From NCBI GenBank assembly GCA_963921425.1, contig OY992834.1, positions 5,332,001-5,396,000 on the forward strand: 64,000 bases of DNA, in the 5' to 3' direction. The DNA is from Dryas octopetala (lineage: Eukaryota > Streptophyta > Magnoliopsida > Rosales > Rosaceae). Below, piece by piece: positions 46,657 to 62,359 of this stretch; positions within the stretch are counted from its first letter, which is position 1; the number at the start of each line of letters is the position of its first letter. A program made the position numbers and the translations under genes. Under the pieces are notes generated by a model, which saw only the letters and a program-made list of their open reading frames with translations, did no database searches and was not told the origin of the DNA.

Positions 46657-49600
46657 TTATGCATTGTGGGAAGCAGATGGCCTGGGATGAGTGGCAGGTG
46701 TTGCATTGCTGAACCCATTGACACTTTTCCTGCGATATTTGGGACCATTGCTTGAATTGGAATGAGGATTGGGGCGATGTTCACTTTGAGTGACTCCCAA
46801 GCCCTCCATGTCACCAGATTCCTGAAGCTGCTCCAATGATTTTACCACCTCATTCATGTTTGGCCTAGACCTGGGTTCTATTGATAAGCACTGAATTGCA
46901 ATGTTAACTGCTCTAAGAGCTCCACCCAAAGAGTACTGGCCTTCGATACGAGCATCAAAAATTTGGACAGCTTTGCGTTTGCTGGCAAGGTAAGGCTTGG
47001 CCCATTCAACTAAATTATGTTCACCCGTTGGCCGGTTCTTGTCCACAGCTCGTCTGCCAGACAGCATTTCGAGAAGCACAACCCCAAAACTATACACATC
47101 ACTTTTGGCAGTTAAATGACCTTCACAAAAACAAGAAGAATGAAACAAGGGTCAGAAGGGAGCAACCATGCATGCTTGATCATGTTTAACATCAAAATTA
47201 AATATCATGTTACTGCAGCACTGGTGAAGATGATAGAAAGGTAGAGGCAAAAGCCTTTGATAAAGTAGAAGTGTCTGGGACTTGATGGCAAATAAAAACA
47301 AAATAATAATTTAATAATCTAAGGACAACACTAGCTGCTACAGAGATTTTACCTGCCACAGATTTGTATATATATCTGGTCAAGTCCATAGTGAATTCAG
47401 GAGTTTGATCGAGGATGTAATAGTATGTTTACTCTATGGTATTCAAAGTCAGTAGCAGTTTACATGGTTTACTTAAGATTGAGCAAGTAGTTAGAATGTT
47501 TAAAGGTTCTCAGCAAAGATAGGGAGTTGATTTAAAGATTGCAAAAGAGTTCTTGTGTATAATTTGTGTACAATTTATCCAAAAAGTAAAGGGCAACTTT
47601 CTATGCAATTATAGGGTAGTGACAAAAGAATGAAATAGGAAATTAATACCAAAAGGGAAATCTTGAAGCAAGGCCAGGGTAATATTTGAAGCCAATTTCA
47701 GATGCTACATTAGGTATTGACTAGAAGTGAAGCAAATGAGAAATAGAGACCTATCTTTACTACATATTAAGAATGGAGAATGTCATAGCCCATGACATTA
47801 GTTACCATTTTTTTCACAAAATGATAGAAGCCTGACTCTGGTTGAGAGCTTCGAAATATTTGGGTTATTGTATTAAGTGGTCAGATTGGACTGAATTGAT
47901 AAATGAAAGATGAATTTGATGACACAGGCACAAAATCTTCTGCAGAAACAGATTATGGGCATTCAAAATGTAAACACTTCTCCCCCCCTTTTCCAGGGTA
48001 GGTTGCTTTTGGATGCCAACACAAACAATCCTGTAAATTAAGCATACCTGTGGCCATATACTCAGGAGCTGCATACCCATATGTCCCCATGACCCTCGTT
48101 GAGACATGGCTTCTATCACCTGCTGGCCCATCCTTCGCCAAACCAAAATCAGAGAGTTTGGCATTATAGGTCTGTTATTTTTCAATGAAAATAGGAGGTG
48201 TTAGCAAGTCTACCAGGGGTCTTCTCGTGGCCATAAAATTCAACAGTTAAACGTTTCACACACATACTGAATCCAGCAGGATATTAGCAGTTTTAAAGTC
48301 CCGATATATCACTTTTGCCTCATCACTATGAAGAAATGCTAGACCCTTAGCAGCACCAAGGGCAATCTTCATACGAAGGTTCCATGAAAGTGGTTGAAAG
48401 TAAGAAGCCCCTGTTCCAACAACAGTTAAGTCCCTAAATTATATCATATAGAAATATTTGATCTCCTTATTAATGGTATTTTTTCCTCTGAAAGATCAAA
48501 TGGCTAAAGAGTTAAGGAAGTTCATAACTCACTTCTAAATAGATGATTATCCAAGCTGCCACGAGGCATAAATTCATACACCAGAAGTCGGTGGTCATCC
48601 TCTAAGCAGTAACCAATCAACCTCACAAGATTTTGGTGATGCAGCTGCCCAAGGTAGTTAATTTCTGTCTACAGTTCAAAGAGGCTAAAAGAAGTTAATA
48701 AATTATCTCTGAACATATTACATGTAACATCATCTAATTGTAACAACTATTAAGGAGGAAGATCAATAAGATTGTTTCGATATATAATGGCCTTTGAGCA
48801 AAATCAATGTGGATTAGAGCCTCAAATTCTTGATTGTACATACTCAACTAATATGAACAAATGCTAGGTTCGGGGTACCAAACAAATCAACAAGAAATTG
48901 GGAAAGTGCATGTAAGCAATTGAAGGACAGAAGCGATACTCACCAACCATTCTTTGTGACCCTGGAGACCTTCTTGGTTAAGCCTCTTCACAGCAATAAC
49001 CATGCCAGTACCAGGCTTGGCAGCTGTTAATGAATGCTCATCAATCCACCCCTTAAAGACACTACCAAAACCACCTTCACCCACCATACTATCAGGACGG
49101 AAGTTCCTGGTGGCTGTTTTCAGTTCATTAAAGCAGAAACTCTTCAAGTTGGAAGACATCAAGATCTCACCCTCTGTCCGAGGAGTTGAAGGCACTGAGA
49201 CAGATGACACCTTGCTATTTGAATTTGATCCTAGACATGCCAATACCATATAACTTGTAAATAATACTCAATCTTCAAGTATGACATAAGGATACAGAAA
49301 GTAAAACCTCAATTATGGTATTGATTTACTGTCAAGAACAAAGTAGTTAGGTGAATAATGAATAGTTGGATCATTCCTTGATAGCTTAAGATTTGGGATA
49401 CAACTGTAATCTACATACGAACCCAATTATAAAGATGAAAAGAGGTGTCCTGCTCCAAATATACAACTAAAACTTTATTGAGTTATGATCAGTATAGACA
49501 AAAAGGGGGGTGGAGGGTGTAATGAAAACCAGCTTGTCTATGCAGATCTGAATTAAAATTGATCATTAATACAAGCTCCATTGAATGAATCTTAGAGAAT

Positions 49601-50215
49601 AATACAAGTCCCAAAAAAGAAAAGGTTGTGGTTTAAAAGGCCTGACCTTGATATCCCTACATATAGAATAAGACATGGAAACCGATTGTTTCCATTTGAA
49701 GAAAGTAAAACAGAATAAAAATGGAATACTTAAGTCTGTTCTTTTTCAACAAATAAAAAGGGATATCCCCACATATGAAGCTAGCCAAGTAATTATGTTG
49801 ATTTCTATTTTCTAACTTGAACTTGAATATGATGATATTATGATCATAAATTAGACTAAGATCCGAATTTCCTCTTCTTTTTCCATTTCTTTTTATTTGT
49901 GAGCATTAACAATACAATCATATACAACGAGGTCCCAGAGGCAGGACCCAACAGAACAACAAGGCTCAGAGGCAGAAATTATAACAAAAAAACCCAACAA
50001 AATGAAGCTTTTCAGCAAAACAAAAAGGAAAACAGTAAGCTAGAGGTGCTATAGACTCTAGTGCACGTTTCACCAATCAAAGCCACCAACTTTAAGCTTT
50101 TAATAGCATCCCCAAACTTTTAGAATGGTAAAACAGGAAGTGCTTGATGAATCGGAAGCTTACCATTTCGAAGCGGGCTCTCTGCCTTGATTCTAGAACT
50201 TAAGCAAGAACCCAT
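46657..50215 (-). CDS. PBL1/BIK1-like: BIK1/PBL1-type receptor-like cytoplasmic kinase (RLCK VII), 401 aa
   Basis: Six coding exons: 50215-50164, 49230-48944, 48668-48533, 48410-48268, 48171-48048, 47120-46657, in phase. Start MGSCLSS gives an N-myristoylation Gly2 and a palmitoylation Cys4, predicting plasma-membrane attachment. Kinase core: Gly loop G68-G73 (VGEGGFGS), K99 (VIAVKRL), alphaC E115 (TEINYLGQL), catalytic loop Y194-RDFKTAN, DFG 214-216, activation loop [16 protein letters not shown] with S230, T231 and T236 at the positions of BIK1 S236, T237 and T242. Family knowledge: BIK1/PBL1 relay signals from FLS2, EFR and other pattern receptors to RBOHD and other targets. Ser/Asn/Pro-rich C-terminal tail. 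Length is close to BIK1 (395 aa). Whether it equals BIK1 or PBL1 cannot be settled from sequence alone. Confidence 0.94.
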
Positions 50216-50869
50216 TTGCACAGAACTCAAACTTTGTCCGCCAGACCCAACAGCTAAAGAGAAAGAAGCTGAAATAGAAAACCCAAGTGTAAACGAGTTG
50301 AACAAAGCAAGCAAAGCGAAGCCCGTGAATCAAAGATGATGTCCCAAGTGTGAAAGCTAGGATTTTCTACAAACACCTAGCTGTCACAGGCATGCATGAC
50401 CCACCAATTGAATGCAAGAGAGTGAAGAATAAGAAAGAAATATTGATTATAGCTAGGTGGAGGCTGTTTTGCTTTGAACATGGAAATTTGGGCTGTTGTA
50501 TGTGGTTTGGCTACGGTCTGGGAAAGTTCTTTTATTAGACCTTCGCGAAGGACAAAAGTGAAAGGGTTGACTCGGCCATCCCAGTTGAGCTTCTTTATAA
50601 GCAAGTGGTAGAGGGTGGTTTGGAAAGTTGCAGACTCAAAGAGGACTATAGTGTTGGGGCTTATCCAGATTACGTGCTCTCTGTCACTCTCGTGGGCATG
50701 ACAGCTTTGCATGGTTGCACCGCTGCTGTGCGTTTGGGTGCTTTTTGAGGAGTTGGATTGGCATCTAATTTGTAAAAGGAGAAATGAAGCCTTTGTCACT
50801 CACTCAAAGCTGAAGCTACAAAGCCTACAGGTTTTATACTTTTATATTAGTTTAGTTTAATTATGTTTA

Positions 50870-52021
50870 TAATTTGATTAATGTGTATTTTAATTCATGC
50901 CGACGTATTGGGCTCGTGGCCGTTCAAGTGGGGTCCGCTAATCAGCCACGGGTTCACACTGGGCCCTAGCATAAGTTTACATTTAATTGACCCATTTACA
51001 ACATAATTGAGAATTCAGACACAAAAAAAAAAAAAAAAAAAAAAAAAAGATTGAAAAAGGACACATTTAAAAAAAAAAAATCAAACCTTTCTAAAGAATA
51101 AACATAAAAGGCTACCATTTCATGAGGTGAGAACCAGTTGCAGAAAGTAGAAATATGTAGTAAAACATGTTTTTTGTTTTTCTCTGGGGTCGTAAAATAT
51201 CAGGTATTCATATTGGTATATAACAAAATGCTCAAATATGGGCAGAACATACTTACTGCTTACATATATAGACTTATTAGAAAACTAACCCATTTTCAAA
51301 AAATTTAGAGAACTAACATACTTTGAAATATATCAAAGTTGTTCTATAGTCGAATTGAGAATTGAGACCAAGAAACCCTCTGTTTTTTCAGCTCCAGGAC
51401 CAAGTTTAACATATAATTCGCAAAACCAGGACTGCCACAAACATTTACCACCCAGCCAAAAATGCCTTTCTTTCCGTAAAATAATTTTTTATTGTGGCAA
51501 ACTGGCAATGCTCTATAAGTTTCAATAGGTGGAGAGATCCTATTATGATCATGAGTTAAATAATGTTGGATGACATCAAAAGCTATTGGCAGGGTCCCAA
51601 AACAATTTGTTGAAGCAGAGTTATATAGTGGGAATGGATGAATTTTACGTGGAAAAAAAAAAAAAAAAAAAGAACTCGAGAAAACCAAGTCAATGTTTGA
51701 CTTTTTCTAGTCTAGCATCAGTTTTGACTTTCCAAAGTGTAAAAAAGATATGTTAAATATATAAAATATATATTATAGTGATGATACTCGTGTTTATAAG
51801 ATTCGTCTAATAAGTCTCTGATGTTTGGTAGTAAATTAGTAATTGACTCTTATACTAAACTTATATTCCTTCCCATCTAATGTTCACCAAACTCTCATAA
51901 TCAACTATTATCAGCCATGTCTAATCTATTTTATTCTTCAAGGCCATAGGCACAAAATAGGGTCACATGCTAATTGACAGAGAATCTTGAAAACGGCTCA
52001 CCGGCGCCTGCCATGTTTTGA

Positions 52022-52065
<44 letters not shown>

Positions 52066-52970
52066 TTTCAGTACTGCAGAGGGACAGAGGGGTTCTAGAC
52101 TTCTAGTAGCAAGTCAACAAGGGCACCGACATTCATCAATGGTTATCTATTTTCTTTTTAACACTTTTTTTTTTGGTTACTAAGGAAGCCAAGGAAAGAG
52201 GGCCAGAGGGAGGTCGGAGGTGGGGGCAGCACAACTGCTTGGCCAACTGGCCTACCCCAAGTCCTCACTTTCTTTTTAGTCATGCATGTATGAATCTTGG
52301 CTCTCTTTTGAATCCTTGTGTAAAGCTAATTACTATCGCCAAAGCCAGAGTGTTAAAGCAGTTCAAGGATCTTAAAGCGAAGATAAAACATGTGAAAAAG
52401 CAGCCTTGCTTTATGACCAAACACATGGATCCACAAAGCTTTTATCAAATGAGTTAGAAGTATGACAGGTCAATGGTTAGATCCCTTCTAACCGAAAAAC
52501 AAAAAAATGCCTCTGCCCATAAGGGTTTTACGGTTTTACCAATTTAGGATGGGGTTCAAAGAGCAGAGTAAACAAATATTTTTTGTTAAACCATTCTTTC
52601 CATGTCAGACAAAATGGATTTTCATTTTCCTGCATTGGCACTGCTCTCTCGAGCACATTAAGGAATTAAGGTGGTGGTTCAAGCAGCATGTCAGAGACTC
52701 AGTGGTGTTGCTACAATTGATAACGCAAGCTTTCATTAATTTCATTTTGTTTGGAGTCTTTGGACCCATATGCAGAAACTCTTGGACAAAGATATTTAAA
52801 GCATTAGCACTTGAGAATATTTATTCATACAGAAAAAGCCAGATCCAGGTGCTGATCGGAATACAAAAACATGATTATTCCTCAAGGAGTATCTATAAAA
52901 TTGTACGGAATAGACTCTCTACCTCCCAGACAAGAGATTCAAAGACACACTACTCTCGCCAGGTTTGGCC
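50870..52970. other. Intergenic between the kinase gene and TPI
   Basis: No gene recognised. It has poly-A runs (51020-51048, 51653-51670), a (TA)n microsatellite at 52023-52063, and open frames up to 165 codons near 52507-53004 that match nothing and overlap the TPI 3' end. The last part is expected to be the TPI 3' UTR. Confidence 0.5.
52023..52063. repeat. (TA)20 microsatellite
   Basis: A perfect dinucleotide run in the kinase-TPI intergenic region. Confidence 0.95.
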
Positions 52971-52972
52971 TT

Positions 52973-56631
<3,659 letters not shown>

Positions 56632-56639
56632 CTTTCTCG

Positions 56640-58455
56640 ATAGTTACGAAATCGCAAGACAGAGAGTATCAACTGTTAACTGTGTGATAGCCTTTCGGGT
56701 CTGATTGTTTATTTTGGCTTTTGCTTGGTGAGCAAGAGTAGGTATAACTTTATAAGTGGATTCCATTTCCTATGGCCCACTTTATCTTGCAAAATTACGC
56801 TTGCGGTCATAGAATCTCGAATATGCTTCGCGGCATCGTTTGCCGAATGGGTAAGGGTGGAGGGGTAGTTTCGTCTAATGGGATATAGTGTTAAAAAGTG
56901 ACCGCGAGAGCCCACGGTTTTCTTTCCTGCTTCACAAACGTGGCTGGTGATTAGCGGATTAGGTGGAGCCAAGGCGAGCTGAGTCCACGGGTTCTTAATA
57001 CGGGCCATCTTTGGGCTTCCGAATGTTACAACTTTCCCTTCATACTGCCATGGGCCCAAGTTTTTAGAGTTGAAAAAGGTCAATAATGGATAAGTTCTGA
57101 TGATAGAGTTCAATTGTTCATGCACAAAAATATAGTTGCTCTTTCTTTTTTTTCTTTTTTCTTTGGCCATTAAATAGTTGCTCTTTCTTTTTTTTGGCCA
57201 TAAATAGTTGCTCTTTCAAAGATATTGAAACAGCACAATTGGGGTCGCTTATAAGTCTCTCAACAATTTTGTCAGAGTATTTGAATGCTAGCAATGAATG
57301 TTCGAATGCTAGTAAGTAGTAACGAACGTTTGAATTGCTTATGGTTGAATACTCATATCAAAGTAATCAAACATTCTAAGGGTTTCAAAGGCTTATATTA
57401 GGTATTTGAACATTTGACTAAAAACTGATTGATTTGAAATTCTTTTAAAATGTGGGATTTCTCAATATTTAGAAGGATTTGTAACATTTTTTTTTTCTAA
57501 CCATAAAATAACTTCATGGAACATTTAATGCCACTACAATCATGTTCATCTAACTCTTTTCTTTTTGCTATATTATTTTTTTGAGCATGTGGTTGACTTC
57601 GCACCATCTCATGAACCATGCATAAACTTCTGTAGTGTGATGACTATGCGCATGCGGGGTTTTTTTTTTGTTTCTTCTTCAGGCCATGCCTTAGATTTAG
57701 ACATCAAACCACTCTTTAGCCATGCGCACCGATATAATAGATGCATGATGCATGCACTGAGTTTTAGATTCATATACTTTAGTGTTGCACAACAAACAAT
57801 TTATGTATTTTATTTAATTTTCGAATTTCACATCCACTTACAAGATGCTTCTAAAGTCCATAAGATGTTCATTTGCTTGTCAATGATAATTTGGTAGAGT
57901 ACCTAGATGATATTTTGTCTATCTTCAACGAAGTAAGTCTTAAGTTCAAATCTCATAAACAATAGTTGATTAGTTAGAAAAGAAGTATGTTTGCTTAATA
58001 TATGATTAGCGAGTCCATTTAGTATCTACCATTGGTATCTTTGTCCGTAACATTCGTATATTAGGTATATAATATACATAGATTTGATATACAATATTTG
58101 TATATTATGTATCTAATATTTATAAATTTAGTATTTAACGCTGCATTGTGTAGAATACAAATTATGAATAGGCAAAAGGGTATCTTTAAGAAATTACTTG
58201 TTTAAAGAGTAAAGTTTCGTTAAAGAGTAAAGTTTATCATAAATAATCTGTTTTTTCTTTTAAAAAACAAAAATTCCTATCCCTAAATATGACAGAAATT
58301 CTCAATCCGAATAATTAGACACAACATTAAAAAGTCTAGATACACAATAGACACATTTTAAATTTCAGGTACTGAAATGAAAATTATGTTAAAGTTCAAG
58401 TACTAATAATGCAAAACATAAACCTAGAAAAAAAAAGGTAAATGAAATTTAAATA
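56640..58455. other. TPI promoter and intergenic sequence
   Basis: No gene. GGCCCA/TGGGCT words near 56773, 57002-57013 and 57049-57057 could be promoter elements for TPI. A short imperfect repeat (atagttgctctttctttttt... three times) spans about 57131-57222. The remainder is AT-rich. Confidence 0.5.
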
Positions 58456-58460
58456 TTTCT

Positions 58461-58620
58461 AGGATATAACCGATATACCGCCACGTGGTATAACCAATCC
58501 AACGTGTAAGGATATTATTGGACGATGTGTTTATATTAGCAGGGTATAGTATTAATAACATCCACTCATATTATAACAAATATATTGGTTATACACGTGT
58601 CAATATAGCGGTTATACATA
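58461..58620. mobile_element. Small foldback (about 160 bp), MITE-like
   Basis: The left arm gatataaccgatataccgcc then acgtggtataacc (about 58462-58494) is matched in reverse complement by the right arm ggttatacacgtgtcaatat then agcggttatac (about 58586-58617). It has no coding capacity. Target duplication is not clear, and it abuts the next element. Confidence 0.5.
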
Positions 58621-59293
58621 GGCCCCGTTTGGGATTGCGGTGGAGGACCCAAAAGCTGCTGTGGATGACAATTCTTAATCACTTACAGCAGTTTTGGTGT
58701 TTGGTAAAAAAATAAAAAACTGTTTTTCCCCACAATTTTCAACTCCCCACAACAAAAACAGAAAGCAGGTTTCTAGGTGCTTTTGAAAGTTGCAGTGACT
58801 CACAGCAACAATGAATATTTTATTTTACCCATAATACTCTCATTGATTTCTATGATTTTTATTTTTTTATTTTAAATTAAAAAATATGTCCATTGTTAGT
58901 TATATTTTATATTGTGATAATTAATTATGATATTTTATTTATAGGATTAAAATTATAATATACCTAAAAAAATAATAGGCATACTTATTTAATAATGTTG
59001 TTCTTAGAAAAATTAATGCTAATAAAAATTTGTAGTCAAAATTTTAAAAACAAGTAAAAAAACATATTATTTTTACCAAATAAATAAGTGAAATGTATTT
59101 TTAGTATCATGTTCATTTTAGTAATTATACACCGTCACAGCATTTTTATATTAACATTTACCAAACACTTTGATACTATTTTTTGCACTCACAACACTTT
59201 TGAAAACATAGTTTACCAAACACTCAACTGTTTTAGTTTAAAGCTGACTTTACTTCACAGCTGTTTTTTCTCACACCAATACCAAACTGGCCC
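58621..59293. mobile_element. MITE-like element with GGGCC/GTTTGG ends, 673 bp
   Basis: The left end reads ggccccgtttgggattg; the right end, reverse-complemented, reads gggccagtttggtatt. Both sides have ATA directly outside (58618-58620, 59294-59296), a possible 3-bp target duplication. The interior is AT-rich and repeats acttttgaaaR and ccaaacact words in the subterminal parts. No coding sequence. Superfamily (PIF/Harbinger or hAT) is left open. It lies in the shared TPI-PSF2 upstream region, ending about 210 bp before the PSF2 ATG. Confidence 0.65.
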
Positions 59294-59331
59294 ATAATAA
59301 TTTATTTTTTATTGAGCTCAAAAACTCAGTG

Positions 59332-59339
59332 TTCCCGCC
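59332..59339 (+). promoter_or_regulatory. E2F-like site upstream of PSF2
   Basis: TTCCCGCC, close to the plant E2F consensus TTTCCCGC, lies 167 bases before the PSF2 ATG. Replication-licensing and GINS genes are commonly E2F targets at G1/S; the regulatory claim is inference from motif and gene type. Confidence 0.5.
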
Positions 59340-59505
59340 ACCAGAGGTTAGGGTTCATAAATACCATTTTAGAACCACCATTTTTGATACAATTCTCTGT
59401 GCAATTCCAGTTTCTAGCCCCAAATCTCCGACCCCATCACTTTACTCGAATTCAAATCCCCTTGAAATTACTATCAAATCTTCATCCTGCTTAACAATTC
59501 AAGGG

Positions 59506-62359
59506 ATGGCTGGTCAATCTGATTTTAATCTTTCTGTCTTCTCTGCAGAGGAGGTTTCGCTCTCTCCCATTGCGTGTTTAGTTGTGTTATTGACGTATTG
59601 TGGTTGTTTGTTTTCTATTTCGATTATTTTTCGTTTAATCTGTAATATGAAATGCTCAGGTTGAGTTTATGGCTGAAGATGAGTTGGTGGAAATCGTCCC
59701 CAATATGAAAATGGAGTCTCTCAATCTGATTTGTGTATGTTCTTCAGCTTTTACATGTTATTATATCATAGGTTAAGTTGGTTTCTGCTGGTTGGTAACT
59801 TTTTTCATGGGTTTCAGGGAGATTTTGGTCCATTCTTCCCACAAATGCCTACCCAAGTACCATTGTGGCTAGCAATTGCTCTGAAGAAGAGAGGGAAATG
59901 TACAATTCGACTCCCCGAGTGGATGTCGGTTGGTGAGTTTTGCCTCTTTAGCACTAGTTTGATTTTTGGCTCTGTACTTGCGACCTATTATCTAAGATTT
60001 TCCAAGAAACCCACTTAAATAGATTTCAAATCTCTAATAGAGTTATTATGCTATTGATTATGAATTGGTTTGGTTCAGGAGCAAGACGTCATACTCATTT
60101 CCAATAATCTCTAATAGATTACTGATTATGGATTATGCTATAGAATTAGGGATGATCAGGGCTGACAATGAGATCACTACTTAGATTTCTAACCTCTCCG
60201 TTGAAGAATTCAGGAGTGTAGATGTAATATATAATTTCTACATAATGCATTATTTTACAAAGCTCGTATGAGGACCCAAAATCAATAAGATGTAATTGCC
60301 TATCAGACTGATTTTTAGTTTTGATCCCTGCAAAAGCCATTTGACCATTCTTTTATTGTCTTTCATATGTGACTTTATCTATTGAATTTTCATTTATCTA
60401 ACACCTTTCTTTGGTCCATTTGTTAATTTAATTGCTGTATATTTATATGCTATCAGTATACTCCCCTGAAGCAATCATGAAAATACTATATGGAAGAATA
60501 CACATACTGATGCGTATATGGGGATGAAGAACTAAACTTGTATATTAGTCTTTTTGGATGGCTACAATTTGAATATCATTCTAGATTGTTTTCCATCTGG
60601 AAATCAAGATTATGATATATTAAGATCAAAGTTAACAGCAGAGAAGAAACAATGATTTCAAGATTTTGATGATTTTAATTTTCTGTTCTGGGACTAGAAA
60701 ACTTGACTCAGATTTTGGAGGCAGAGCGCGAGTCTCAGGAAGCATTTCAAGTCCTACCTTTCCATTATGTGGAAATCTCAAGACTTCTTTGTGACCAGTA
60801 AGTACTGAAACATTGTAGATATTCTGTATTTTATTGTATAAATATGTTGATTTGAGCTCTAATTTTGTTGGTGATAGTGCACGCGATGACATTCGTGACA
60901 TATATGTGGTGAGTTGAAGACTCTTTTGACCTTTACTTAGTTATTCATTGGTATTTTGTGATGATCTCATTGTAGATCTTTCTAATAGGTGAGGTCTCTT
61001 ATTGAAGACATTAGGGATGTAAGGTTTCACAAGGTTGAGACTAGCTTAGAATCATTTGAGGATGCTCGCTCTTCTGCAGTAAGGGTATGTTTCTTTCCTC
61101 TATGGTCAATTGGGATGAGGTAATTGAGAGTATTGAAAAATTTCAAAATGATGGGATTTACAAATTTTCCTGCTTGGGTAACCTTTTCAGCAAGATAAGA
61201 TTTAATTGTAGAATTTCTAATTTCTCTGTTTGAATGCATCAATGTAAATATGGGATTTAAGTGTCTTGTTGGTATTTTGATCAACACAAACTTATCATTT
61301 ATATTATCTTTCAATCACATGTATAGGTGTAGTTCAAAACACATTGAGTGTGTGTATGAGAAAGATCATTGAGTACTTCTATTATGTGTTTGGTTAGTTT
61401 TCCTTTTTGATTTGTGTTCAAAAGTTGATTTGATTAATAATTGCAGGTTAAAAATCTATCTGCAATGGAAGTGAATTTAGTTCGCCCATTTGTTGGGAGA
61501 GCCTTACAGGCATTTTATAAGCATGGTAGTCCAGAGCTGGTTCCAAATCCAGAGAGAATGTCTACCAGACGGCCACAAGCAACTGATAACATACAAAGGG
61601 TATGTGCTTAGGGTTTTTTCTTTTCTTGCTTAGTAGAATTAAGGAAGGTGAAGCAACCATTTATTCTATTAATAAATAAAAAATTTAATCATGCTATATT
61701 TTTCACAAAGCTCATTGTCCATTTGATTAATTTGTCCTTCACATCTTAGTTATTTGATTTATGTTCTCCGGTCAAAAAAAAAAAAAAAAAGATTTATGTT
61801 CTAAATATATGTATGCTTAGTCATTGCAAAAAGAGTTTGTTACTACTTAAATAGAAGTAGTAAGTGCTTAAAATAACAAGCCAATTATGGGTTGTTAGAT
61901 CCATGATGAAAACATTCCCATGGCCAAGATTAAAACACTTTTATGTGTTTTCATCTTGGCTGTAAAAAGAGATCTAATGGTACTTATTTAAAATACTTAA
62001 TAGATGTTGTCCATATAAACACACACACAAGAATTATGTTCTTGTGTGATATGCTCTTCGGTTTTCTTTGCTTAATACTTAATAGAATCAAGGAAGGCAA
62101 AACTACAGTAGTGACCATTTTTGTATATAACAAGTGTGACCGAGCTATTTTTTTCACAAAGCTAAGTGTCCTTTTGATTATTTCATTCTTTACATCTTAG
62201 CTATTTGATTTATGTTTTTATGATATGCATACTTAGTCATCACTCATCAGACAGAGATTCGCAGTCTAATTCAATGAAGGAGTTACACACACTCATACAG
62301 TTAATTCGGGTTTATTAACTATATTTTTTGTTTTCCAGCGCCCTCTGCGGAAACGGTAA
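59506..62359 (+). CDS. PSF2: GINS complex subunit PSF2, 212 aa
   Basis: Eight coding exons: 59506-59553, 59660-59734, 59818-59932, 60698-60797, 60878-60908, 60989-61084, 61447-61599, 62339-62359, in phase. Landmarks are [90 protein letters not shown] and [10 protein letters not shown]. This is the PSF2 A-then-B domain order and the usual length of about 210 aa. Family knowledge: GINS (SLD5, PSF1, PSF2, PSF3) joins CDC45 and MCM2-7 in the replicative helicase. The last exon encodes only six residues (RPLRKR), a basic tail. The E2F-like site and the two MITE-like elements lie upstream. Confidence 0.94.
60146..60327 (-). pseudogene. Antisense kinase-like fragment in PSF2 intron 3 (tentative)
   Basis: On the minus strand an open stretch follows an acceptor-like ttttgcag. 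It encodes [20 protein letters not shown] and, 15 residues later, YTPEFF. The spacing of DFG and a PE motif is that of a protein-kinase activation segment. There are no other kinase motifs nearby, so it would be a captured exon fragment. It could also be chance. Confidence 0.25.
61620..62250. repeat. Diverged direct duplication in PSF2 intron 7
   Basis: About 61630-61830 and 62080-62250 share tagaatYaaggaaggYraa, tttttcacaaagct, gtcc.tttgatta, cacatcttagytatttgatt and tatgt. They differ by many substitutions and indels. Between them is a short hairpin (ccaagattaaaacac against gtgttttcatcttgg, about 61924-61959). Confidence 0.6.
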
